Below, one piece after another: positions 7,146 to 13,419 of a stretch of DNA of 13,974 nt (its first letter is position 1; every line of letters starts with the position of its first letter). The stretch comes from an uncultured Oscillospiraceae bacterium. Lineage in GTDB: Bacteria; Bacillota; Clostridia; Oscillospirales; Oscillospiraceae. The stretch spans positions 1 through 13,974 of the forward strand of contig CAKTXO010000034.1 of assembly GCA_934630985.1 (NCBI GenBank), in the 5' to 3' direction. The notes under the pieces are model-generated. The model was not told the DNA's origin, searched no databases, and worked only from the letters and a program-made list of their open reading frames with translations. Position numbers and translations under genes: made by a program.

Positions 7146-7210
7146 TGTCATTGCGAGGAGCCTGCGGGCCGACGTGGCCCCTTCCAGGGATTCCCTCCGG
7201 TCACAATCCG
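7146..7210 (+). repeat. Repeat family A, long form, copy A11
   Basis: TGTCATTGCGAGGAG, a changed middle (CCTGCGGGCCGACG), then the long-form tail ending TCACAATCCG. It is the left arm of a composite element A11-D2-A12. Confidence 0.8.
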
Positions 7211-7219
7211 TTTTCCAAA

Positions 7220-7380
7220 GCCTTCCCCGCTGGGGAAGGTGGCTCGCGCGTCTCCCGCAAGCGCGAGACGGATGAGGGCCTTGCCTCTTCCTATGGGAGA
7301 GGTGCCCCCGGAAGGGGGCAGAGAGGGCGAATTTTACCCTCTCAGTCGGCTTCGCCGCCAGCTCCCCCAGAGGGGGAGCC
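7220..7380 (-). repeat. Repeat family D, full inverted copy D2
   Basis: Inverted relative of D3 with all parts: the CCTTCCCC/GGGGAAGG hairpin, GTGGCTCGCGCG, CTCTTCC/GGGAGAGG-type hairpins, TACCCTCTCAGTC, the small CGGC-TTC-GCCG hairpin (plus strand) and GAGCTCC-type end hairpin. The small hairpin keeps its three-base loop while its stem differs from D1 and D3 (TCAC/GTGA). Confidence 0.7.
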
Positions 7381-7397
7381 AAGGGGGACGAAGGGAA

Positions 7398-7463
7398 CGG
7401 ATTGTGACCAGAGGGAATCCCCGGAGGGGGCCACACCAGCGTGCGCGCTGGTTCGCAATGACA
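7398..7463 (-). repeat. Repeat family A, long form, inverted copy A12
   Basis: Reads CGGATTGTGACC...GGGGGCCACACCAGCG-TGCG-CGCTGG, then TTCGCAATGACA. The stem CCAGCG/CGCTGG is fully paired. Together with A11 it makes roughly 65-bp imperfect terminal inverted repeats around D2. Confidence 0.85.
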
Positions 7464-7496
7464 TGCGTTTTGAGCAGTACCCCGGAAACAAGAGAC

Positions 7497-7524
7497 CCCC
7501 CTGGGGCAAATCTGTCCCAGGGGG
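7497..7524 (-). terminator. Probable terminator of rsmG
   Basis: 9-bp perfect stem CCCCCTGGG / CCCAGGGGG, 17 bases after the rsmG stop on the minus strand, followed on that strand by the T-rich TCTCTTGTTT. The T-run is broken, so efficiency is uncertain. Confidence 0.65.
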
Positions 7525-7528
7525 CTTA

Positions 7529-7554
7529 TCACTTCAGCGGTTCACTTCAGCGGT
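7529..7554. repeat. 13-bp tandem duplication at the rsmG stop
   Basis: TCACTTCAGCGGT occurs twice in direct contact (7529-7541 and 7542-7554). On the minus strand the first copy met contains the last codons and the TGA stop of rsmG; the second is non-coding. Confidence 0.9.
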
Positions 7555-8237
7555 GCCTGTTTGATTTTGGCGTACCGTCTGGGATACTGCTTGGGGGTGG
7601 GGGCAACCTTGCGCAGGATAATCACCCCGTGGCTGGTGCCGTCAATGGGGAATTTGCGCACTTCCTCCAGCTTCAGTCCCAGCTTTTTGATAGCCCCGGC
7701 GCACTCGGCAAGCTCTTCCTCCGCGGCGGTACCCTTCATGGCCAGCACCGCGCCGCCCACCTTCACATAGGGAGCCGTCAGCTCCAGCAGGATGTTAAGC
7801 CTTGCAACCGCCCGGGAGGTGGCAAAATCGTACTGCTCCCGGCAGTCTGCCACCGCTTCCTCCGCTCTCGCCGTAACGCACCGGGCGGAAATTCCCAGGC
7901 CGGGCAGGATTTCCTCCAGCCATTTCATCCGCTTGCCCAGAGAATCCAGCAGCGTCACCTTTGCCTCCGGACAGGCGATGGCCAGAGGCACTCCGGGAAA
8001 GCCCGCTCCGCAGCCCACGTCGATGAGCTTTTTGCCCCGCAGGTCGGCGCAGCACAGCACCGTCAGGCTGTCCAGCAGATGCAACTTCGCCACCTGGGTG
8101 TCCTCGGTGATGGCGGTCAGATTCATCACTTCGTTCTGCCTGACCATGGCTCGGGCAAAGGCGCACAGCTTCTCCTGCCGCTCCTCCGGCAAATCCAGAC
8201 CCAGCCGGGTCAGACCCTCTTTCAGGGTTTTCTCCAT
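7542..8237 (-). CDS. rsmG: 16S rRNA (guanine-N7) methyltransferase RsmG (GidB)
   Basis: S-adenosylmethionine-dependent methyltransferase that adds the N7 methyl of G527 (E. coli numbering) in 16S rRNA. Loss of the enzyme gives low-level streptomycin resistance in several bacteria. The protein has 231 residues, usual for the family. Visible motifs are NLTAITE at 39-45, HLLDSL at 53-58, the SAM-binding DVGCGAGFPG at 73-82, TSRAVA at 140-145 and the C-terminal YPRRYAKIKQAPL. ATG start with GGGAGG nine bases upstream; the start overlaps the stop of the upstream gene by one base (TGATG), implying coupled translation. It is not next to mnmG (gidA), its common partner in other bacteria. Confidence 0.97.
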   Translation of the reverse strand: MEKTLKEGLTRLGLDLPEERQEKLCAFARAMVRQNEVMNLTAITEDTQVAKLHLLDSLTVLCCADLRGKKLIDVGCGAGFPGVPLAIACPEAKVTLLDSLGKRMKWLEEILPGLGISARCVTARAEEAVADCREQYDFATSRAVARLNILLELTAPYVKVGGAVLAMKGTAAEEELAECAGAIKKLGLKLEEVRKFPIDGTSHGVIILRKVAPTPKQYPRRYAKIKQAPLK

Positions 8238-9418
8238 CAGCCGATGCCTCCCTTCGCGTTGACGATGCCGCTTAAATCCACCTTGGTCGTGTCGTAGGGG
8301 TCGAACCGGGTCTCCGTCTGGGTAATGGAGGGCAGCACCACGGTCTGAATATGCCAGTTTACCAGCAGGTTGCAGACCTGGGCGTAGGAAGAAATTCCCT
8401 GCTTTTCGCCGCTGGTTTTCAGATAGGTGTCGTTCACCGTATCCGCAAGGTGGGTGGCCTTGGTGTCCTGCTTCTGGTTGAAGAAGGCGTCATAGGCGTT
8501 CCAGTCGGTGCGCAGGGTATCTCCCACGCCCTGCTTCACCCGCGCCGCCGCCGCAGCCGCCGCCTGGGTATTCACGCTGGCAAGGGCGCTGTAGCAGTAC
8601 CGGAAGGCCATAAAATAGGCGGAATACTGGAAATTGGGGTCGGAATGGACGGAACAGGCCAGGAAGGCCGCGAAATTGGCGTCCCGCTCGGAGGCGATGC
8701 ACATCCGATGGGCCATTTCGTGGCACATGGTAAAGGGCAGCAGCACATCCGGAATCTGGGGATTGACGCAGGCCTCGCCGGTGATGCCGAAGGTGAAGCC
8801 GGTAATGCCCATGGAGGTGTACATGTCCGCCCAGCCCAGCTTTTTCACAGGAAGTGTGCACCCGGCAAAGACGGGATAGTGCTTTTCATAGGTCAGGGTA
8901 TGAAAGCCCTCCCCGGCCTTTTCAGCCATTTCCTCAAAGGAGTCAAATTTTACGTTTCCGCTGCCGTCCCGGCTGACCCGCTTGGCCAGGGAATTGGCCT
9001 TGTCCCGATAATACTCGGTGGCCTCCGTCAGCTCGTCCAGGTTATAGCTGCTGACCTCCAGACGGATGTCGTCAGACAGGGAGCCTGCGTAGTAGTTCAT
9101 GCCCCACATGGCCATATGCAGCAGGTAAATGCCGGAAAACACCGCCAGAACCCAGCCCAGCCACTGGATGGGATTCCACTTGAGCACCAGCACCAGCACA
9201 AGGCTGGCAAGAATCAGCATTCCCAGCACCACCGCAAGAGCCTGCCAGACCGGGTAAGTGAACTGACCCGTCCAGTTTGCCAGATATTCCTGCAAGGTGC
9301 GCACCACATAAGGGTAGACCATGTCCACCAGGGTCGCGTAACGCTCGCCGAACCGGGTCAGCAGCCAGGTCATAGCGGCAAAAATTCCGGCAGTCAGATA
9401 GCCGAACCAATATCGCAA
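8237..9418 (-). CDS. DUF3810 family membrane metallopeptidase-like protein
   Basis: Function unproven; the family looks like membrane-anchored zinc peptidases. The protein has 393 residues. Three hydrophobic segments lie at about residues 4-20, 57-79 and 87-107, followed by a large soluble domain. The zincin motif H233-E234-M235-A236-H237 is followed by ASE244RDANFAA, matching the usual pattern of a third Glu ligand just before an (E/D)AN motif. I chose a TTG start at 9416-9418 because AAAGGAGG lies seven bases upstream and an extended -10 promoter lies just beyond; the frame is open up to 9697 but that stretch is repeat DNA. It overlaps rsmG by one base. An alternative start at M16 would cut the first membrane segment. 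The role could be envelope protein processing. Confidence 0.85.
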   Translation of the reverse strand: MRYWFGYLTAGIFAAMTWLLTRFGERYATLVDMVYPYVVRTLQEYLANWTGQFTYPVWQALAVVLGMLILASLVLVLVLKWNPIQWLGWVLAVFSGIYLLHMAMWGMNYYAGSLSDDIRLEVSSYNLDELTEATEYYRDKANSLAKRVSRDGSGNVKFDSFEEMAEKAGEGFHTLTYEKHYPVFAGCTLPVKKLGWADMYTSMGITGFTFGITGEACVNPQIPDVLLPFTMCHEMAHRMCIASERDANFAAFLACSVHSDPNFQYSAYFMAFRYCYSALASVNTQAAAAAAARVKQGVGDTLRTDWNAYDAFFNQKQDTKATHLADTVNDTYLKTSGEKQGISSYAQVCNLLVNWHIQTVVLPSITQTETRFDPYDTTKVDLSGIVNAKGGIG

Positions 9419-9425
9419 AGGAATT

Positions 9426-9433
9426 CCTCCTTT
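9426..9433 (-). promoter_or_regulatory. Ribosome binding site deciding a TTG start (DUF3810 gene)
   Basis: AAAGGAGG on the minus strand, seven bases before TTG. No ATG or GTG sits at a comparable distance in frame, so TTG is the supported start. Confidence 0.85.
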
Positions 9434-9457
9434 ATGTGCAGAGTAGTAGATTTTTAT

Positions 9458-9486
9458 AGTATAACACAAATAACCGGAATTGTCTT
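9458..9486 (-). promoter_or_regulatory. Extended -10 promoter of the DUF3810-rsmG operon
   Basis: On the minus strand: AAGACA (9486-9481), a 17-base spacer ending TGT, then TATACT (9463-9458). TG one base before the -10 box makes it an extended -10 promoter, offsetting a weak -35. The surrounding DNA is AT-rich compared with the genes. Confidence 0.75.
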
Positions 9487-9512
9487 GTAAATTTTCTTTA
9501 ATTTTTGCCGGG

Positions 9513-9588
9513 GTCGGCAGGGCCGACAGCCAATGCGTGCGCAGGCTGGTGTGTAATCGTAAGACCACTGGGCACAAGCTCGGTATCG
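9513..9588 (+). repeat. Repeat family B, copy B3
   Basis: Opens GTCGGCAGGGCCGAC, continues AGCCAATGCGTGCGCAGG, ends GGGCACAAGCTCGGTATCG. It starts 27 bases upstream of the -35 box of the divergent DUF3810 promoter, pointing away from that gene. An A copy in the same orientation starts 34 bases after it. Confidence 0.75.
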
Positions 9589-9621
9589 GCAGCATTGTAT
9601 TGAGCAGAAACGAAAGAACAC

Positions 9622-9660
9622 TGTCATTGCGAGGAGGCCAGTGGCCGACGTGGCAATCCG
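9622..9660 (+). repeat. Repeat family A, short form, copy A7
   Basis: TGTCATTGCGAGGA, stem GGCC-AGT-GGCC, then GACGTGGCAATCCG. It is followed by TTTCCCTCGTCCCCC leading into D3, as A5 is followed by a near-identical lead into D1. Confidence 0.8.
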
Positions 9661-9678
9661 TTTCCCTCGTCCCCCAAA

Positions 9679-9831
9679 GGCTCCCCTTGCTGATCAAGGG
9701 GAGCTGTCACGAAGTGACTGAGAGGGTAAAAACGCCCTCTCCGCCCCTGCGGGGCACCTCTCCCAAAGGGAGAGTCAAGTGGCCCTCATCCGTCACGGCT
9801 TCGCCGTGCCACCTTCCCCGCGGGGGAAGGC
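9679..9831 (+). repeat. Repeat family D, full copy D3
   Basis: Consecutive hairpins: GGCTCCCCTTG/CAAGGGGAG, TCAC-GAA-GTGA, GAGAGGG...CCCTCTC, GCCCC-TGC-GGGGC, CTCTCCC/GGGAGAG, CACGGC-TTC-GCCGTG, CCTTCCCC/GGGGAAGG. It lies between A7 (plus) and A8 (inverted), so it repeats the A-D-A arrangement of 7146-7463. Confidence 0.75.
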
Positions 9832-9839
9832 TTGGAGAG

Positions 9840-9879
9840 CGGATTGCCACACCAGTCTGCGGACTGGTTCGCAATGACA
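9840..9879 (-). repeat. Repeat family A, short form, inverted copy A8
   Basis: CGGATTGCCACACCAGTC-TGCG-GACTGGTTCGCAATGACA in pieces; its reverse complement is identical to A5. It is part of the 107-base inverted duplicate of 3651-3757. Confidence 0.88.
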
Positions 9880-9910
9880 ATTCCTATTTCGGTGCATACC
9901 AAGAGAAAAA

Positions 9911-10039
9911 CGGATTGTGACCGGAGGGAATCCCTGGAAGGGGCCACGCCAGCGTTGCATAAATCAAGGTATGACTGCCACTGGCAGTCATTAGAATTTT
10001 GATTCGCTGCGCGGAGCACCACACTGGTTCGCAATGACA
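9911..10039 (-). repeat. Repeat family A, long form, inverted copy A9 with an inserted hairpin
   Basis: Begins CGGATTGTGACCGGAGGGAA and ends TTCGCAATGACA like other inverted copies, but the middle is expanded to 129 bases. The insert carries a near-perfect palindrome at 9971-9991 (ATGACTGCCA / TGGCAGTCAT, 10 bp) enclosed by AATCA/TGATT and CAGCG/CGCTG, forming one long interrupted stem. Confidence 0.75.
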
Positions 10040-10059
10040 TGCGTTTATGGCAACACTCA

Positions 10060-10102
10060 AAAAAATGGGATTGCCGCATTTCTTGCGGCAATCCCATTTT
10101 TT
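10060..10102 (-). terminator. Terminator of the gyrA-rnhA-remB operon
   Basis: A 19-bp perfect stem: AAAAAATGGGATTGCCGCA pairs with its complement around a five-base loop (10079-10083). On the minus strand it is followed by a T-run of seven; the plus strand also ends in Ts, so it could work both ways. Its last base overlaps the remB stop codon. Confidence 0.92.
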
Positions 10103-10344
10103 CATTTCAGCCGTTTTTCCAGGGTAGCCGCGCTGAGGGACGTGAGCCGCACCCGGTGAAAGCCGTACTCCGAAGTCAGAATGAAGGACTTGGGCAGCTC
10201 GTCACAGGGCACCACATCGCCGTTTTCCTCGCTTTTCGCCAGAAATTCCCGGGTTCGCTTGGAGGTGGAGGTATTGTCCAGGTCAAAAATTCCGATGATG
10301 GAGCTGTCCCGGACGGCCATATCATTGCCGATGGATAGATACAT
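10102..10344 (-). CDS. remB: DUF370 / RemB-type regulator
   Basis: Small protein of 80 residues in the DUF370 family. In Bacillus subtilis RemB (YaaB) is linked to matrix gene regulation and is encoded beside recF and gyrB. Recognisable pieces are the start MYLSIGNDMAVRDSSIIGIFDLDNTS (given here by family likeness of MYLxIGND and IIGIFD), TREFLA and the internal ELPKSFILT. ATG start with GAGGA six bases upstream, inside the end of rnhA; only one base separates the rnhA stop from this ATG. The gyrase neighbourhood supports the assignment. Its function in this organism is unknown; no known DNA-binding motif can be shown from sequence alone. Confidence 0.85.
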   Translation of the reverse strand: MYLSIGNDMAVRDSSIIGIFDLDNTSTSKRTREFLAKSEENGDVVPCDELPKSFILTSEYGFHRVRLTSLSAATLEKRLK

Positions 10345-10345
10345 C

Positions 10346-10783
10346 TTACTTCCTCATTTTCCACTGAGCCACGGCCAGCTCGTCGCACCGGTTATTCTTG
10401 GGGTTGTCCGCGTGGCCCTTCACCCAGTGATAACGCACCTGATGAGTCTGGGTCAGCCGGAGAAGGATCTCCCACAAGTCCGAGTTCAGGGCGGGCTTTT
10501 TGTCGGACTTCACCCAGCCCCGCTTCTTCCAGCCCCAGGCCCAGCCCTTTTCCAGAGCGTCAATAACGTACTTGGAATCGGAATAGAGCTCCACAATACA
10601 GGGCTCTTTCAGCGCCTTCAGCCCTTCAATGACGGCGGTCAGCTCCATCCGGTTGTTGGTGGTGGCGTCCTCCCCGCCGGAAAGTTCCTTCTCCACCCCG
10701 TTAAATTCCAGGATGGCTCCCCAGCCTCCGGGGCCGGGGTTTCCGGAACAGGCACCGTCGGTATACAGGGTTACGGTCTTCAT
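10346..10783 (-). CDS. rnhA: Ribonuclease HI
   Basis: Cleaves the RNA strand of RNA:DNA hybrids in the cytosol, removing R-loops and primer RNA. The protein has 145 residues. Acidic catalytic residues match E. coli RNase HI: D9 in [16 protein letters not shown]47 in TNNRMEL, D69 in LYSDSKYV and D134 in NNRCDELA, with the mobile-loop H124 in VKGHADN. A basic, Trp-rich handle-type segment ([12 protein letters not shown]) lies at about 79-90. The ATG overlaps the gyrA stop as ATGA, so translation is probably coupled. Pairing with gyrase makes sense because both limit R-loop and supercoiling stress, but that is inference. Confidence 0.97.
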   Translation of the reverse strand: MKTVTLYTDGACSGNPGPGGWGAILEFNGVEKELSGGEDATTNNRMELTAVIEGLKALKEPCIVELYSDSKYVIDALEKGWAWGWKKRGWVKSDKKPALNSDLWEILLRLTQTHQVRYHWVKGHADNPKNNRCDELAVAQWKMRK

Positions 10784-13296
10784 GCCTGAGGCTCCTCGCC
10801 CTTAGCTTCTTCCTCCATGGCCTCCACACGCTCCAAAGACACCACCTGGTTGCCTTCCTCGATGCGCATGACGATAACGCCCTGGGTATCCCGCTTGTAG
10901 ACGTTGATGGAGGCAGCGGGAATCCGGATAATCACGCCGCCGTTTTCGATGAGCATCACGTCGTCGCTTTCGCTCACCACCCGGCAGCCGGCAATATTGC
11001 CGGTCTTGGGGGTAATGTTATAGTTTTTCAGACCCTTGCCGCCTCGGCTCTGGGCGCACTTTTCCCCGTTGGGGCCGGTGCGCAGATACTCACTCAGCTC
11101 CGTGCGCTTGCCGTAGCCGTTGACGGTGACGGTGAGCAGGGTCTTGCCCTCCTCGGCCTTCTCCGCGCCCACCACAAAGTCGTCGTCGGACAGACTGATG
11201 CCCCGGACACCGGCGGCGTCCCGTCCCATAGGCCGGACGTCGTTTTCGTTGAAGCAGATGGCCATGCCCTGGGCGGTAGCCAGCAGAATATTGTCATTGC
11301 CGTTGGTGCGGATGACGTTGATGAGATGATCGCCCTCTTCCAGGGTGATGGCACGGATACCGGTTTTCCGGTTGGTTTTCAGGGCAATGAAGGGAATCCG
11401 CTTGACGGTGCCCTTCCGGGTGACCATCATCAGGAACTCATTGTCGTCAAACTCCCGGGTAATGACCATGGCGGTGACGGACTCTCCGGCTTCCAGCGGC
11501 AGCACATTCACAATGGCAGTGCCCCGGGCGGTACGTCCGGCCTCGGGAATCTGGTAGCCCTTGCGCAGGTGCACCTTGCCCATATCCGTGAAGAACAGAA
11601 TATAATCGTGGGTGGAGGCAATTGTCAAAGACTTGACGAAGTCCTCCTCCTTGAGGTTCTGAGCGTTCACGCCCCGGCCGCCCCGGCTCTGCGTCCGGTA
11701 GGTATCCACGGGCATCCGCTTGATATAGCCGTGGCTGGACAGGGTAAAGGCGCAGGTCTCCTCCTCGATCAGGTCTTCGATGTCGATTTCGTCCTCGATG
11801 TCCTGAATCTCGGTCTTCCGCTTGTCGCCGAACTTGTCCCGGATCTCGATCAGTTCCTCCCGGAGAACGGCCTTCAGCTTGTTCTCGTCCGCCAGCAGTT
11901 CCAGATAATACTTGATCTTTTCCATCAGATCATCGTATTCCGCCTGAAGCTTTTCCCGGTCAAGACCCTGAAGAGCCTTCAGCCGCATGTCCAGAATGGC
12001 CTGCGCCTGAATATCGTCCAGAGAGAATCTGTCCATCAGACGCTGCTTGGCATCGTCATAGGCAGAGCGGATAATATGGATGACCTCGTCGATATTGTCC
12101 TGGGCAATGAGCAGACCCTCCAACAGGTGGGCCCGCTCCCGGGCCTTGCGCAGGTCGTACTGGGTTCTGCGGGTCAGGATTTCCTCCTGATGCTTCAGAT
12201 ACTCGTCGATGATCTGCCGCAGAGACAGAATTTTCGGCTGCTTCTGGTTATCCACCAGTGCCAGCATGATAATGCCGAAGCTGGATTGGAGGGCGGTCTG
12301 CTTGAACAGGTTATTGAGCACCACCTGGGGATTCGCGTCCTTTTTCAGCTCAATGACCATCCGCATACCGTTCCGGTCGGTTTCGTCCCGGAGGTCGGAA
12401 ATGCCGTCCAGCCGCTTGTCCTTCACCTGCTCGGCAATGTTCTTGATGAGCTGCCGCTTATTGACCTGGTAGGGAAGCTCGGTGACGATGATCCGCATCC
12501 GATCCTTGCCGAACTCCTCGAATTCCGTCCGGGCCCGGACGATGACCTTGCCCCGGCCGGTGGCGTAGGCCGCCCGAATGCCGCTGCGTCCCATGATAAT
12601 GCCGCCGGTGGGGAAATCCGGGCCGGAAATGTGATCCATCAGGTCGGCCATGGTGGCCTCCGGGTCGTCCAGCACGCACACGCAGGCGTTGATAACCTCG
12701 GTCAGGTTATGGGGCGGGATGTTGGTGGCCATGCCCACGGCAATGCCGGAAGAGCCGTTGACCAGCAGATTGGGAAACCGGCTGGGCAGCACCCGGGGCT
12801 CTTTGCGGGTCTCGTCGAAGTTGGGATCCCAGTCCACGGTCTCCTTGTCGATGTCCCGGAGCATTTCGTTGGAAATCTTGCTGAGCCGAGCCTCGGTGTA
12901 ACGGTAGGCTGCCGGGGGGTCGCCATCCACGGAGCCGAAGTTGCCGTGGCCGTCCACCAGCATATAACGCATGGAAAAATCCTGGGCAAGGCGCACCATG
13001 GCGTCATATACCGACGCATCGCCGTGGGGATGGTATTTACCCAGCACGTCACCGACGCAGGTGGCCGACTTCTTGAAGGGCTTGTCGGAGGTCAGGCCGC
13101 TTTCGTACATGGTGTACAGAATCCGGCGGTGCACCGGCTTCAGGCCGTCCCGGACATCGGGCAGTGCCCGTCCCACGATGACGGACATGGCGTATTCAAT
13201 GTAGGACTTTTCCATTTCGTCCACCAGGTTGCTCTGGGTGATCACCTGGTCGGGGAAACGGATGTCCTCGGGTTTGTAGCTTCTGTTATGTGCCAA
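10780..13296 (-). CDS. gyrA: DNA gyrase subunit A
   Basis: Breaks and rejoins DNA in the A2B2 gyrase that introduces negative supercoils. The protein has 838 residues, normal for GyrA. The breakage-reunion domain shows [37 protein letters not shown] (quinolone region, 87-105) and the catalytic tyrosine Y133 in [10 protein letters not shown]. The C-terminal domain has the GyrA box form TQSRGGRGV near residue 530 and a later SRGGKGLK near 747; the tail is acidic ([12 protein letters not shown]). The position of E. coli Ser83 is Ala94 here. I chose a TTG start (13294-13296): GGAGG lies eight bases upstream and the N terminus [18 protein letters not shown] fits; upstream open sequence is repeat DNA. 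It overlaps rnhA by four bases. gyrB lies upstream on the same strand, separated by an inserted module. Confidence 0.98.
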   Translation of the reverse strand: MAHNRSYKPEDIRFPDQVITQSNLVDEMEKSYIEYAMSVIVGRALPDVRDGLKPVHRRILYTMYESGLTSDKPFKKSATCVGDVLGKYHPHGDASVYDAMVRLAQDFSMRYMLVDGHGNFGSVDGDPPAAYRYTEARLSKISNEMLRDIDKETVDWDPNFDETRKEPRVLPSRFPNLLVNGSSGIAVGMATNIPPHNLTEVINACVCVLDDPEATMADLMDHISGPDFPTGGIIMGRSGIRAAYATGRGKVIVRARTEFEEFGKDRMRIIVTELPYQVNKRQLIKNIAEQVKDKRLDGISDLRDETDRNGMRMVIELKKDANPQVVLNNLFKQTALQSSFGIIMLALVDNQKQPKILSLRQIIDEYLKHQEEILTRRTQYDLRKARERAHLLEGLLIAQDNIDEVIHIIRSAYDDAKQRLMDRFSLDDIQAQAILDMRLKALQGLDREKLQAEYDDLMEKIKYYLELLADENKLKAVLREELIEIRDKFGDKRKTEIQDIEDEIDIEDLIEEETCAFTLSSHGYIKRMPVDTYRTQSRGGRGVNAQNLKEEDFVKSLTIASTHDYILFFTDMGKVHLRKGYQIPEAGRTARGTAIVNVLPLEAGESVTAMVITREFDDNEFLMMVTRKGTVKRIPFIALKTNRKTGIRAITLEEGDHLINVIRTNGNDNILLATAQGMAICFNENDVRPMGRDAAGVRGISLSDDDFVVGAEKAEEGKTLLTVTVNGYGKRTELSEYLRTGPNGEKCAQSRGGKGLKNYNITPKTGNIAGCRVVSESDDVMLIENGGVIIRIPAASINVYKRDTQGVIVMRIEEGNQVVSLERVEAMEEEAKGEEPQA

Positions 13297-13304
13297 ATAA
13301 GACA

Positions 13305-13309
13305 CCTCC
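13305..13309 (-). promoter_or_regulatory. Ribosome binding site deciding the TTG start of gyrA
   Basis: GGAGG on the minus strand, eight bases before TTG. The first in-frame ATG lies 27 codons further in, inside conserved sequence, so TTG is the likely start. Confidence 0.85.
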
Positions 13310-13329
13310 AAAACAATTTGGGTTGCAGG

Positions 13330-13346
13330 GGCGGCCGACGGCCGCC
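13330..13346. other. GC-rich palindrome upstream of gyrA
   Basis: GGCGGCC-GAC-GGCCGCC, a 7-bp stem with three-base loop, 34 bases upstream of the gyrA start and preceded by TTGCAGG. It may be an attenuator-like hairpin in the leader or a member of a GC-palindrome repeat family; nothing decides this. Confidence 0.5.
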
Positions 13347-13348
13347 TA

Positions 13349-13364
13349 AGACTGTCAAAAATCC
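13349..13364. repeat. 16-bp direct repeat, gyrA side
   Basis: AGACTGTCAAAAATCC matches AGACTGTCAGAAATCC at 13892-13907 in 15 of 16 bases. It immediately precedes repeat A13. The partner spans the gyrB stop codon. The two copies enclose the GIY-YIG gene and its flanking A repeats. Confidence 0.8.
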
Positions 13365-13365
13365 G

Positions 13366-13405
13366 TGTCATTGCGAGCCAGTGCGCACACTGGCGTGGCA
13401 ATCCG
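13366..13405 (+). repeat. Repeat family A, short form, copy A13
   Basis: TGTCATTGCGAGCCAGTG-CGCA-CACTGG, then CGTGGCAATCCG, with a perfect CCAGTG/CACTGG stem. It ends 15 bases from the stop codon of the GIY-YIG gene. Confidence 0.88.
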
Positions 13406-13419
13406 TTCTCTCCGTTCTC

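Noticed and set aside
8351..9490. Plus-strand open frame opposite the DUF3810 gene
   Set aside because: Antisense to a gene with promoter, ribosome site and zincin motif; the translation has no recognisable features.
13297..13401. N-terminal extension of gyrA
   Set aside because: Encodes repeat and palindrome DNA and has no ribosome site; GGAGG at 13305-13309 points to the TTG at 13296.
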